A stretch of 64,000 nucleotides of DNA. Origin: Pseudonocardia lacus. GTDB taxonomy: Bacteria; Actinomycetota; Actinomycetes; Mycobacteriales; Pseudonocardiaceae. The stretch lies in the NCBI RefSeq assembly GCF_018531445.1, contig NZ_JAHDTH010000004.1, positions 1 through 64,000 of the forward strand, read 5' to 3'. Under the pieces are notes generated by a model. It worked only from the letters and a program-made list of their open reading frames with translations, ran no database searches and was not told where the DNA came from. Position numbers and translations under genes: made by a program. Below are positions 6,533-15,476 of the stretch, one piece after another (within the stretch, counting starts at the first letter, position 1; every line of letters starts with the position of its first letter).

Positions 6533-8125
6533 GTGTACTCCGCCGACGCCGGGACGTCGCCGCCCCCCTCGACCACCGTCCTCATCTCCGGGGCGGGCCC
6601 GGTCGGCCTCGCCGCCGCCGTCGAACTGGGGCTGCGCGGGGTCGAGTGCACGCTCGTCGAGCCGCGCGCCACGGTCTCCCGGTCGCGCCCCCGGGCCAAG
6701 ACGATCAACGTCCGGACGATGGAGCACCTGCGCCGCTGGGGCCTGGCCGACCGGCTCCGCGCGGCCGCGCCGCTGCCCGTCTCCTTCTCCCAGGACGCCG
6801 TGTTCTGCACGTCGCTGAGCGGCCACGAGCTGTCGCGGTTCACCGGGATCTTCGGCATGGTCGCCGACGGCGACCGGTTCGCCGAGCTGGGCCAGCAGGC
6901 ACCGCAGTACCTGCTGGAGGAATTGCTGCGCGAGGTCGTCGGCGAGATCCCGGCGTGCACCCTCGTCACCGGGCACTCGGTCGTGGACCTCGACCAGGAC
7001 GCCGACGGCGTCCGCGTGGCCGTCGAGGGGCCCGACGGGGCCCGCAGCACCGCCGAGGCGCGGTACGTCATCGGCTGCGACGGCGCCCGCAGCGCCGTGC
7101 GCGACGCCATCGGCTCGGCCTACGTCGGCGAGCACGCGCTGCGCCCGAACTTCGGCATGGTCTTCCGCGCCCCCGAGCTGTGGGAGCACGTGCGGCACGG
7201 GCCCGCGGTGCACTACTGGACGGTCAACGAGCAGGCCCCCACGCTGATGGGTCCGCTCGACCGGGACGGCACCTGGTGGGTCATCGCGTTCGGCGTCGAC
7301 CGGGAGTCGGGCCTGGCCGACCCGCAGCGCATCGTCGACGGCCTGGCCGGCGTCCCGGTGCCGGCCGAGGTGCTGTCGACGGACCCGTGGACGGCGCGGA
7401 TGGAGCTGGTCGACCGGGCGCACCGGGGTCGGGTCTTCCTGGCCGGCGACGCCGCCCACCTCAACCCGCCCTTCGGCGGGCACGGCTTCAACACCGGCCT
7501 CGGCGACGCCGTCGACCTGGGCTGGAAGCTGGCCGCGGTGCTGGCCGGGTGGGGCGGGCCGGGCCTGCTGGACAGCTACGAGGCGGAGCGGCGGCCGATC
7601 CAGGAGAAGATCATCGAAGCGGCCGTGCGGAACATGCGGACGCTGTCGTCCGAGCTGCTCACCGACGACCTCGACGACGACGGCCCGGCGGGCGAGGCCG
7701 CCCGGCGGCAGGCCCACGAGCGCATCCAGGCGACCAAGGCGTCCGAGTTCCACGCCCTCGACCTCGTCCTCGACCTCGGCGTGCACGGCTCGCCGGTGGT
7801 GGCCGCCGACGCGGGCGGCGGCGACGGCCCGCGCGCGGGCGAGCGCCTCCCACACGCCTGGCTGGACGACGGGCGCTCGCTCTACGACGTCCTCGGGCCC
7901 GACCACACCCTGCTCGTGCGCGTCCCCGACGGGGCAGCCGACGCGCGGGCGGTCGCCGAGGCCTTCGCGTCGCGCGACGTGCCGCTGGCGGTCGTCGAGC
8001 ACGTCGACGGCAAGCCCGGCCCGGCCCTGCTGCTGGTGCGCCCCGACCAGCACGTCGCGTGGCGGGGCGACACCGCCCCGGCCGACCCGGTGGCCCTCGC
8101 CGACCTGGTCAGCGGGCGCGGGTGA
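6533..8125 (+). CDS. FAD-dependent monooxygenase, MhpA/PgaE (phenol hydroxylase) type
   Basis: A 530-residue flavoprotein hydroxylase. Motifs: LISGAGPVGLAAAVELGLRG (residues 17-36, FAD), VIGCDGARSAVRDAIG (DG motif, about 180) and FLAGDAAHLNPPFGGHGFNT (GD motif, about 302-321). The C-terminal thioredoxin-like domain (about 420-530; LYDVLGPDHTLLVRV) is typical of 3-(3-hydroxyphenyl)propionate, resorcinol and polyketide hydroxylases, so the substrate is open. GTG at 6533 is the only start giving the normal short lead before the FAD motif. The region shared with the divergent hydroxylase (6400-6532) probably holds both promoters. The stop lies inside the terminator at 8115-8160, shared with the convergent importer operon. 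Confidence 0.85.
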   Translation: MYSADAGTSPPPSTTVLISGAGPVGLAAAVELGLRGVECTLVEPRATVSRSRPRAKTINVRTMEHLRRWGLADRLRAAAPLPVSFSQDAVFCTSLSGHELSRFTGIFGMVADGDRFAELGQQAPQYLLEELLREVVGEIPACTLVTGHSVVDLDQDADGVRVAVEGPDGARSTAEARYVIGCDGARSAVRDAIGSAYVGEHALRPNFGMVFRAPELWEHVRHGPAVHYWTVNEQAPTLMGPLDRDGTWWVIAFGVDRESGLADPQRIVDGLAGVPVPAEVLSTDPWTARMELVDRAHRGRVFLAGDAAHLNPPFGGHGFNTGLGDAVDLGWKLAAVLAGWGGPGLLDSYEAERRPIQEKIIEAAVRNMRTLSSELLTDDLDDDGPAGEAARRQAHERIQATKASEFHALDLVLDLGVHGSPVVAADAGGGDGPRAGERLPHAWLDDGRSLYDVLGPDHTLLVRVPDGAADARAVAEAFASRDVPLAVVEHVDGKPGPALLLVRPDQHVAWRGDTAPADPVALADLVSGRG

Positions 8126-8160
8126 GCACCACGGCCACGGCCGTGGTGCTCACCCGCGCC
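8115..8160. terminator. perfect 22-bp bidirectional terminator hairpin
   Basis: Arms 8115-8136 and 8139-8160 are exact reverse complements with a 2-nt centre; the core is GGTGAGCACCACGGCC. It overlaps the last codons and stop of the flavin hydroxylase and ends 1 bp before the stop of the convergent ABC ATPase, so it can serve both genes. Confidence 0.85.
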
Positions 8161-8161
8161 A

Positions 8162-8956
8162 TCAGTGCTTGAGCAGGCGGGCGACCTCGGTGCGCAGCTC
8201 CACGAACTGCGCGCTCCCCCGGGTGGTGATCTGGTCGCGCTCCGCGGGCAGGTCGACCGGCAGCGTGCGGACCACCCGCGCCGGCGACTTCGACAGCACG
8301 AGCACCCGGTCGGACAGGTAGACGCTCTCGTCGATGTCGTGCGTGACGAGCAGCACGGTCATCCCGTGCTCCGAGCGCACCCGGCGGACGAGGTCCTCGA
8401 GGTCGGCCCGGGTCTGCGCGTCCACCGAGGCGAACGGCTCGTCCATCAGCATCAGCGCCGGCCGGTAGGCCAGGGCCCGGGCGATCGAGACCCGCTGCTG
8501 CATGCCGCCGGAGAGTTGCCAGGGGTACTTGGCGCCCTGGCCCTCCAGACCGACGTCGGCCAGCGCCTCGGCGACCCGGGCCCTGCGCTCGGCCCGGCCG
8601 ACCCGCGACCGCAGCGGGAAGGCGACGTTCTTCTCCACGCTCAGCCACGGGAACAGCGAGCGGCTGTAGTCCTGGAAGACCACCGCCAGGTCGTCCGGGA
8701 CGCCCTTGACCCGGTCGCCGTGCAGCACGACGTCGCCGGAGGTCGGTTCGTGCAGGCCGGCGATGGCGCGCAGCAGCGTCGACTTCCCGCAGCCCGACGG
8801 CCCGACGATGCAGACCAGCTCGCCCGCGCCGATCTCGAAGCTCACGTCCTCGATGGCCGCGGCGACGCCGGGGTCGTCGCCGTAGCGGTGCGCCAGGCCG
8901 GAGACCCGCAGCATCGGGGTCGCCGCGCCCTCCTTCCGGAGCGCATCGGACGTCAC
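8162..8956 (-). CDS. SsuB/TauB-type ABC importer ATPase
   Basis: A 264-residue ABC ATPase: Walker A GPSGCGKST, Q-loop VFQDYSRSLFPW, signature LSGGMQQRVS, Walker B LMLMDEP, then the D-loop and switch His (LLVTHDIDE). The sequence is that of the nitrate/sulfonate/taurine subfamily. The GTG at 8956 overlaps the stop of the permease by 4 bp; an internal ATG at 8914 is a possible alternative start. It is the last gene of the operon binding protein, permease, permease, ATPase. It supplies energy to both permeases at the inner face of the membrane. Confidence 0.9.
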   Translation of the reverse strand: MTSDALRKEGAATPMLRVSGLAHRYGDDPGVAAAIEDVSFEIGAGELVCIVGPSGCGKSTLLRAIAGLHEPTSGDVVLHGDRVKGVPDDLAVVFQDYSRSLFPWLSVEKNVAFPLRSRVGRAERRARVAEALADVGLEGQGAKYPWQLSGGMQQRVSIARALAYRPALMLMDEPFASVDAQTRADLEDLVRRVRSEHGMTVLLVTHDIDESVYLSDRVLVLSKSPARVVRTLPVDLPAERDQITTRGSAQFVELRTEVARLLKH

Positions 8957-9798
8957 TTCCGGCCCGGCTGCCACCGCAGCACCCGCCTCTCCACGACCAG
9001 CAGAACGCTGTTGAACAGGTAACCCAGCACGCCGAGCAGCACGACGACCGCCCACATGGCGGGGAAGTCGAACGAGCTCTTGGCGATGTTGAGCTGGTAG
9101 CCGAGCCCGTCGACGGCGCCGAGCAGCTCGGAGATCACCATCAGGATGAGCGCCAGCGACAGGCTGACCCGCAGCCCGGCGAACACCTTGGGCAGGGCCG
9201 CGGGCACCACCACGCCGAACACCCACTGGCGGCGCGGCAGGCGGAACGCCCGCGCGGTCGCGTACTGGGTGGGATCGACCGAACGGGCGCCGTCGACCGA
9301 GTTGAGGATCAGCGGCCAGATCACCCCGAAGACGATCGTGGCCACCTGCATGGGCGTGCCCAGGTTGAACACCAGCAGGAACACCGGGGCCAGCACGGGC
9401 GGCGGGATGGCCCGGAAGAACGCCAGCAGCGGGCCGACGTAGTCGAGGGCCTTCGCCGAGCGCCCCAGCGCGATGCCGAGCGTGACGCCGACGACGACCG
9501 CGATCAGCCAGGACCCGAACATCCGGCCCAGGCTGGGCAGCAGGTTGTCGATCGCGACGTCGGTCAGCAGCGGCCGGCCGGACTCGCCGACCAGCCACCC
9601 GTCCCAGACCTGCTGGGCGATCCGGCTGGGCGGCGGGAAGAACGCGCTGGCCGCCGACGCCGCGGCCACCTGCCAGACCGCGACGGCGGCCACGAACACG
9701 GCCCACCGCTGGGCGAAGCCGGCCAGCCAGCTCGTCGTCCTGCGGCGCCCGCGGGCCGGTGTGGCCCGCTCCCGCACCGCGTCGACCGTCGCGGTCAC
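8953..9798 (-). CDS. ABC importer permease (SsuC/TauC family), second of a pair
   Basis: A 281-residue protein with about six membrane segments. The binding-protein-dependent permease loop is present around residues 200-225 (ATARAFRLPRRQWVFGVVVP), the contact site for the ATPase. The region FFPPPSRIAQQVW near residue 50 is usual for SsuC/TauC permeases. GTG 9798 overlaps the stop of the first permease (GTGA), and its own stop overlaps the ATPase start. Two different permeases in one operon suggest a heterodimeric channel, less common than the SsuC homodimer. Confidence 0.9.
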   Translation of the reverse strand: MTATVDAVRERATPARGRRRTTSWLAGFAQRWAVFVAAVAVWQVAAASAASAFFPPPSRIAQQVWDGWLVGESGRPLLTDVAIDNLLPSLGRMFGSWLIAVVVGVTLGIALGRSAKALDYVGPLLAFFRAIPPPVLAPVFLLVFNLGTPMQVATIVFGVIWPLILNSVDGARSVDPTQYATARAFRLPRRQWVFGVVVPAALPKVFAGLRVSLSLALILMVISELLGAVDGLGYQLNIAKSSFDFPAMWAVVVLLGVLGYLFNSVLLVVERRVLRWQPGRK

Positions 9799-10562
9799 CG
9801 GCCCACCTCCTCGGACCAGCCGAGCCACTGCCGCTGCGCGCGCTCCAGGCCGAAGTTGACCACGTAGCCGATGATGCCGGCGGTCAGCGCCCCGGCCAGT
9901 ACGACGTCCATCGCCCCGCCACCGCTGCGCGCGATGGTGATGAACTGCCCCAGCCCGCCGCCCTGGCCGCCGGTCAGCAGTTCGGTGGTGACGACGACGA
10001 TGAGCGCGATGGCCGCCGAGAGCCGGATGCCGGTCATCACGAACGGCGCGGCCGAGGGCAGCGCGACCCGCCGCAGCACGGCCATGCGCTTGAGGCCGAA
10101 CGAGCGGGCGGCCTCGATGCGCTGCGGCTCGATCTCGCCCAGTGCGTAGACGGTGTTGAACAGGATGGGCCAGACCGAGGCGTAGACGGCGAGGCTGATC
10201 TTCGAGCTGGGCCCGCTGCCCAGCAGCACGACCGCCAGCGGGATCAGCGCGACCGAGGGGATCGGGCGGAGGAACTCGACGAGCGTCTGCGTCGCCCGGC
10301 GCAGGAACTCCACCTGGCCCAGGACGAGGCCGACCGGCACCGCGATCGCGGTGGCCAGTCCGATCGCGATGAGCCAGGCCAGCAGCGTGGCGAGGACGTC
10401 GGCCCGGAACGCCGCGTCGGAGGCGACGAGCTCGCCGAGGCGAGCACCGACCTCCGACGGCGGCGGCAGGAACTCCCGTCTGACCAACCCGGTGCGGCTG
10501 ACCAGCTCCCACAGCGCGAGGAAGCCGACCAGCCCCACCAGTCCACGCATCCAGCGCGGCAT
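9795..10562 (-). CDS. ABC importer permease (SsuC/TauC family), first of a pair
   Basis: A 255-residue permease with the same fold as its downstream partner: LPPPSEVGARLGELV near residue 35, and the ATPase-contact loop RIEAARSFGLKRMAVLRRVALPSA at about 155-178. Membrane segments cover most of the rest. ATG at 10562 starts 2 bp after the stop of the lipoprotein gene, so it is in the same transcript. The sequence differs clearly from the second permease, so this is not a recent duplication. Confidence 0.9.
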   Translation of the reverse strand: MPRWMRGLVGLVGFLALWELVSRTGLVRREFLPPPSEVGARLGELVASDAAFRADVLATLLAWLIAIGLATAIAVPVGLVLGQVEFLRRATQTLVEFLRPIPSVALIPLAVVLLGSGPSSKISLAVYASVWPILFNTVYALGEIEPQRIEAARSFGLKRMAVLRRVALPSAAPFVMTGIRLSAAIALIVVVTTELLTGGQGGGLGQFITIARSGGGAMDVVLAGALTAGIIGYVVNFGLERAQRQWLGWSEEVGR

Positions 10563-10564
10563 GC

Positions 10565-11590
10565 TCAGCCAGCCGCCGGGAGGCGGTCGAGGAGCGGAGC
10601 GACGTCGACCGGCGCGGGCAGCACCTCGAACTGCAGCATCAGGTCGGCCATCCGCTGCAACCGGGTGGCGTCCAGCGAGGTCAGGTAGTTCGGCAGCGAG
10701 ATGAGCGCCGCCGTCGGGGCGTCGATCTTGGTGTAGGTCGGGAGGGTCTGCTCCACGATCGACCGGTCGGACAGGTCGGCGATCGCCTTGGTCAGCGCCC
10801 GCTGCACGGCGGCCAGCGTGTTCGGGTTCTCCTCGGCGAACTTCGCCGTGGTCACGCCACCCGAGTGCGGGATGTCGGCGGTGGGCCCGGAGGCGACGTC
10901 GAGCAGGTTGACCGCGCCCATCGCCTTGGAGGCGCCGGTGATGAACGGCTCCACCATGACCGCGGCGTCGACCTGGTTGTTCTGCAGGGCCGGCAGCATG
11001 TCCGGGAAGGCCATGTCGACGAGCTGCACCTGGTTGGCGTCCACGCCGTTGGTCTGCAGGGCCGACCGCACCAGGATCTCGTTGACGCTCTTCAGGGTGT
11101 TGATCGCGATCTTCTTGCCGACCAGGTCCTGCGGGGTCTTCACCGGCGAGTCCGGGCGGACCAGCATCACGAAGTTGTTCACGCCGGCAGCGGCGCCCGG
11201 GTAGACGATCTTGAACTCGCCGACGCCCTGGGCGGTCGTCCCGAGGACGGTCGGCCAGTTGTTGTACGCCATGTCCAGCTCGCCGTTGAGCAGCGGCGTC
11301 GTCGCGGCCAGACCACTGGGGAACGGCACCAGCTCGACGGTCAGGCCCTCCTCGGTGAAGTAGCCGGCGTTCTGCGCACGCGCGATGGCGACCGAGTCGG
11401 CGATCGGCAGGATGCCGAACTTGATGCTGGTCTTCTCCAGGCCGTTGGCGCCCTGCTCGCCTTCGGCGGGGGCATCGGAGCCCCCGAGGGCGCTGCAACC
11501 GGCGACCGCGACGAGCAGAGCGGCGGTGCCCATCGCGGCGAGACGGCTGCGGAACCGGCCGCGCGGCCTGCGGACGGGGGACACTGACAT
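10565..11590 (-). CDS. ABC importer substrate-binding lipoprotein (SsuA/TauA/NMT1 family)
   Basis: A 341-residue exported protein. The Arg-rich N-terminus, hydrophobic stretch and lipobox VAVAGC predict cleavage and lipid attachment at the Cys at residue 32. The mature part follows the NMT1/SsuA pattern: IKFGILPIADSVAIARAQNAGYF, then AYNNWPTVLG, DLVGKKIAINTLKSVNEIL and FPDMLPALQNNQVDAAVM. The family binds taurine, alkanesulfonates, nitrate, pyrimidine precursors or aromatic acids, and the sequence does not decide which. It heads the operon; the promoter must lie in 11591-12000. The adjacent flavin hydroxylases make an aromatic ligand attractive but unproven. Confidence 0.9.
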   Translation of the reverse strand: MSVSPVRRPRGRFRSRLAAMGTAALLVAVAGCSALGGSDAPAEGEQGANGLEKTSIKFGILPIADSVAIARAQNAGYFTEEGLTVELVPFPSGLAATTPLLNGELDMAYNNWPTVLGTTAQGVGEFKIVYPGAAAGVNNFVMLVRPDSPVKTPQDLVGKKIAINTLKSVNEILVRSALQTNGVDANQVQLVDMAFPDMLPALQNNQVDAAVMVEPFITGASKAMGAVNLLDVASGPTADIPHSGGVTTAKFAEENPNTLAAVQRALTKAIADLSDRSIVEQTLPTYTKIDAPTAALISLPNYLTSLDATRLQRMADLMLQFEVLPAPVDVAPLLDRLPAAG

Positions 11591-12000
11591 CGGGGGGCTC
11601 CTGTCACGCGGCCGGGTGGGAGCCGGCCTCTATCTCGGGTCTGGGACGCGGCCGGGCCGCGATCGTCGAACGGCAGCCTCGGTCGTCGGCCGGTCGACGC
11701 TGACTCGACCCCGGCGCGCACGAGGCGCCGGGAACATAACTGACCTCTTCTGGTGCAACGCCTGTTCGTACCGCAGAGTCACTGCGATCCACCAGACAGG
11801 CCGACGATCAGCACCTCGAATGGCGTAGTTGTGCCAGCCGTCCGACGCCCGACGAGCAACCGCAACCACTTGCCGAATGGCCCTTCGACCGGCTTCTCCA
11901 GGTGACTGTATGCTTCCGCGCCGTGCGTCCAGAAGAGTGATGCGTACTCCCCCCTACGCTGCGCTCGCTCTCCGATTACCGACCGAGAGGGCTACATGAC
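11591..12000. other. 410-bp divergent intergenic region
   Basis: It separates the importer operon (leftwards) from the sensor kinase (rightwards) and is less GC-rich than its surroundings. Around 11718-11741 there is a CCCGGCGCG/CGCGCC-type inverted repeat. I found no convincing -35/-10 pair, operator or riboswitch; promoters for both sides are expected here. Confidence 0.5.
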
Positions 12001-15000
12001 GTGAGCATCCAGGCCGGATCTCCTCCTGGAGCCACAGGTGGCTACCCCTTGTCGGGCCGTCCCGGCAGCGGGTACCCGTCGGGCCCAGAGCAGCCCCCAG
12101 CAGCCCCGAGTGCGCCGCCGCGCCCCCCACGCAGCGGTAACACACAGTGGCGACTCCGGAACTGGCGCCTGCGCACGAAGCTGATCGTCGTGCTGCTCGT
12201 GCCGCTGGTCCTGGCCGGCGTGCTCGGCTGGCTGCGCGTCGCCGCGACCTCGCAGTCGGCCTCCGACCTGAACGCGCTGGTCGACCGGGTGGCCCTCGGT
12301 CAGCAGGTGTCCGAGCTCACGCACCAGCTGCAGAACGAGCGCAGCGAGGCCGCCAAGTTCGTCGCCTCCGACCGCCGCGAGTTCCGCCCCGACCTCGACG
12401 ACCAGATGGCCCGGGTCGACCAGACCGTGGGCGTGGTGACGAACGCCTCACCGGACGACTTCGGCCCGGCGGCCTCCCGGCTGGCGCGCACCGCGCAGAT
12501 CCGCCTGCAGAGCCTGCCGGCCCTGCGCGAGGCGGTGCTCGACACCCGCTACCCGACGGCGCAGGTCAACGCGTCCTACACGCAGCTCATCGACGCCCTG
12601 CGGGCGCTCGGCCGAGCCGTGTTCACCACCCCCGACCTGCAGCTGCGCGCCCAGGCCGACGACGTCGTCCTGCTCGGCGAGGTCAAGGAGCAGGTCCAGC
12701 GCCAGCACGCCGCGCTGCTGCCGCTGCTGGTCAACGAGGGGGGCACCACCGCCGACCAGCTGCAGGCCCGCTCGACCGACGCACAGCTCACCGCGGCGCT
12801 CGCCCAGTTCGCCGCCTCCGGCCAGCCCAGCTCCCGCGACCTGTACGCGCAGGTCGTCAGCGGCCCCGACGTCGACAACCGCGAGCGCATCGAGACCAGC
12901 GCCCTGACCGCGGTCACCATCGGCGCGCCGGTGGTCGACTCCGCGATCGAGTGGGACGACTCGGCCCAGGTCGTGGCCGACCTGGCGCGCGACGTCGAGA
13001 GCCGGCTGCAGGAGCAGCTGCGCACCGACGGCGCCGACCTGGCCACCGCCGCGAGCGCGGGGGCGCTGCGCGACGGTGTGATCGTCGCGGTCGCCGTGGT
13101 CATCGCGCTGGTCCTGCTGCTGCTGGTCGCGCAGGCGATCATCCGGCCGCTGCGCTCGCTGCGGAACGCGGCGTTCGACGTGGCGCAGACCCGCCTGCCG
13201 CAGGCGATCGAGCGCGCGCAGAACGCGGAGAGCCAGGACGTGGTCGCCATCGAGCCGATCGACGTCAACACCCGCGAGGAGATCGGCGAAGTGGCGCGGG
13301 CGTTCGACGCGGTCCACGCCGAGGCGGTCCGGCTGGCCTCCGAGCAGGCGCTGCTCCGCGCGAACGTCAACGACATCTTCGTCAACCTGTCCCGGCGCAG
13401 CCAGGGCCTGGTGAAGCGGCAGCTGACGCTGATCGACAAGCTGGAGAGCGACGAGCAGGACCCCGACCACCTCGGCGACCTGTTCCAGCTCGACCACCTC
13501 GCCACCCGCATGCGCCGGAACAACGAGAACCTGCTGGTCCTCGCGGGCGCGGCCGAGCTGCGCCCGCGCCGGCGCAAGCCCGTGCCCGCCGACGACGTCC
13601 TGCGCGCCGCGGTGTCGGAGGTCGAGGACTACCAGCGCATCGTCGTGCGCCGGGCGCCGAACGTCTCGGTGGCCGGCCCGATCGTGAACGACCTCGTCCA
13701 CCTCGTCGCCGAGCTGCTGGACAACGCCACCTCGTTCTCCCCGCCCGCCTCGACGGTGGTGCTCTCGGCGACGATCGACAACGCCGACTCGCTGGTCGTG
13801 GAGATCAGCGACTCCGGCGTCGGGATCGACCCGCCGACCCTGGACATGATCAACCGCGAGCTCGCCAACCCGCCGACGGTCGACGTCGCGGTGTCGCGGC
13901 GCATGGGCCTGTTCGTGGTCGGCCGGCTGGCGCAGCGCAACGACGTGCGCGTCCGGCTGCAGCCCGCCTCCTCCGGCCAGGGCCTGGTGGCCGTGGTGTC
14001 GGTGCCCAGCATGTTCCTGCTGACCGCGGAGCAGGCCGCCGCGGCGGAGATGGGCACCTCGGAGATGCCGGCCCCCGAGCGCTCGTTCAACGGCGCCGAC
14101 CACGGCGGGCGCCCGCAGACCGGTCCGCAGCCGCGCCAGCAGGCGCCCCGCCAGCAGGACTGGTCGCTCGGCGGGCCGGACCGCCAGGTCCCGCCGTCGC
14201 TGCCGCGGCCGTCGGCGCCGATGGTCCCGGCCCCGCGCCAGGGCAACGACCCGCGGGTGAACGAGTGGGTCGACTTCGAGGTGCCGGGCGCCCGCCAGGC
14301 CCCCGGGGCCCCCGACGGCCGCACCGACCAGTACCGGCCCGGCCCGCCGCCGCGCCAGGAGGAGCGGCGCACGGACCAGTACCGGCCGAGCCCGCAGCAG
14401 CAGGCCCCGCAGCAGCAGGCCCCCCAACAGTCGGCGCAGCAGTCGGCGCCGCACATGCCGCCGGTGCCGCAGGGTCCGCAGGCGCAGCCGCCGATGCCCC
14501 GCCAGCCGCAGTCCGGCACCGACCCGCTCACCGACCTGTTCGAGGCGGTGCAGAGCGGCCCGGCCGAGACCGAGCGCGAGGAGCCGATCTACGACGAGGT
14601 GCGCTCGTCGTGGTTCAAGATGCGGGTCGGCGGCGAGGACGGCGGGCCGGACCAGCCGCCCGCCGGCCAGCACGGCCCGACGCAGAACGGCCCCGCCCAG
14701 CAGGGTGGGCCCGGCAACGGCCGCGGCCCGGGCCGGAACGGCAACGGGCACGGCGGCAACGGCCAGGGTGACAACGGTCACGGCGGCAACAGCCAGGGCG
14801 GCAACGGCCGCACCGCCCGTCCCGCTCCCCCGACCGCCCTACCGGCCGCTCCCTCGGCCCCGGTGCCGACCGGCGCGTCGCAGAGCGGTGGGAACGGGTC
14901 GACGGACGACGCGCCCCCGGCCCCCGCCCCGGCGTTCGCGCCCGCCCCGTCCCGCGCCGCGAGCCGGACCCCCGCCCGCACCCCGGCGCCGAGCTTCGAG

Positions 15001-15369
15001 CCCAACCGGCCGGCCGAGACCCCCGCCGGGGTACAGGCCGCCGAGGAGGCCCCGCTGGACTGGGGCCCGGTGGAGAACGGCTGGCTCGCCGCCCGCCAGT
15101 TCTCCGAGCTGGTCAAGGAGCACCTCACCGAGAGCGGGCTGCCCAAGCGCAACCCGCGGTCGCGGCTGATCCCGGGCTCGCTCGGCGGCGGCACCCCGAC
15201 GAACGGCGACGAGCGGCCCGAGCGGCCGCGCGACGCCGAGGCCGTCCGCGGGCGCCTGACGGAGTACCAGCGCGGCCTGCGCCACGGCCGCTACGCCCAG
15301 GCCGCCGGCGAGGAGCCCGACATGGCCGAGCAGCACGCCGGCGGCCAGCACGGCGGGGGCTCGCAATGA
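12001..15369 (+). CDS. conservon-type sensor histidine kinase (CvnA-like) with nitrate/nitrite-sensing domain
   Basis: A 1122-residue membrane kinase of the type that heads actinobacterial conservons. Order: Pro/Gly-rich cytosolic N-terminus (1-50), membrane helix at about 60-80, an extracellular NIT-like helical domain (about 90-345; QNERSEAAKFVAS is typical), second helix at about 359-381, HAMP, a helical dimerisation region with NDIFVNLSRRSQGLVKRQL, and a HATPase domain (ELLDNATSFSPP near 570, ISDSGVGIDPP near 602). From about 690 on it is disordered, Gln/Pro/Gly-rich, with repeated TDQYRPGP and a short conserved C-terminal helix. As in other conservon kinases, the phospho-acceptor His region is not canonical. 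Signal and targets are unknown. Confidence 0.88.
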   Translation: MSIQAGSPPGATGGYPLSGRPGSGYPSGPEQPPAAPSAPPRPPRSGNTQWRLRNWRLRTKLIVVLLVPLVLAGVLGWLRVAATSQSASDLNALVDRVALGQQVSELTHQLQNERSEAAKFVASDRREFRPDLDDQMARVDQTVGVVTNASPDDFGPAASRLARTAQIRLQSLPALREAVLDTRYPTAQVNASYTQLIDALRALGRAVFTTPDLQLRAQADDVVLLGEVKEQVQRQHAALLPLLVNEGGTTADQLQARSTDAQLTAALAQFAASGQPSSRDLYAQVVSGPDVDNRERIETSALTAVTIGAPVVDSAIEWDDSAQVVADLARDVESRLQEQLRTDGADLATAASAGALRDGVIVAVAVVIALVLLLLVAQAIIRPLRSLRNAAFDVAQTRLPQAIERAQNAESQDVVAIEPIDVNTREEIGEVARAFDAVHAEAVRLASEQALLRANVNDIFVNLSRRSQGLVKRQLTLIDKLESDEQDPDHLGDLFQLDHLATRMRRNNENLLVLAGAAELRPRRRKPVPADDVLRAAVSEVEDYQRIVVRRAPNVSVAGPIVNDLVHLVAELLDNATSFSPPASTVVLSATIDNADSLVVEISDSGVGIDPPTLDMINRELANPPTVDVAVSRRMGLFVVGRLAQRNDVRVRLQPASSGQGLVAVVSVPSMFLLTAEQAAAAEMGTSEMPAPERSFNGADHGGRPQTGPQPRQQAPRQQDWSLGGPDRQVPPSLPRPSAPMVPAPRQGNDPRVNEWVDFEVPGARQAPGAPDGRTDQYRPGPPPRQEERRTDQYRPSPQQQAPQQQAPQQSAQQSAPHMPPVPQGPQAQPPMPRQPQSGTDPLTDLFEAVQSGPAETEREEPIYDEVRSSWFKMRVGGEDGGPDQPPAGQHGPTQNGPAQQGGPGNGRGPGRNGNGHGGNGQGDNGHGGNSQGGNGRTARPAPPTALPAAPSAPVPTGASQSGGNGSTDDAPPAPAPAFAPAPSRAASRTPARTPAPSFEPNRPAETPAGVQAAEEAPLDWGPVENGWLAARQFSELVKEHLTESGLPKRNPRSRLIPGSLGGGTPTNGDERPERPRDAEAVRGRLTEYQRGLRHGRYAQAAGEEPDMAEQHAGGQHGGGSQ

Positions 15370-15476
15370 CCGCCCCGAGGACGAACACCGCGACCGGGGG
15401 CAGTGGACGCCGCCGCAGACCGTCCGCATGCGGACGCCAGCCGCGATGACCGGGGAGCACGAGGGGGGTCGGCCCG

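Noticed and set aside
11591..12000. Riboswitch (TPP or SAM type) upstream of the importer operon
   Set aside because: No conserved riboswitch core was found on either strand.
15420..15433. GTCCGCATGCGGAC palindrome between the sensor kinase and DUF742 genes
   Set aside because: It is short and has no loop or partner element; a missing cvnB gene was also looked for here and the gap is too small.
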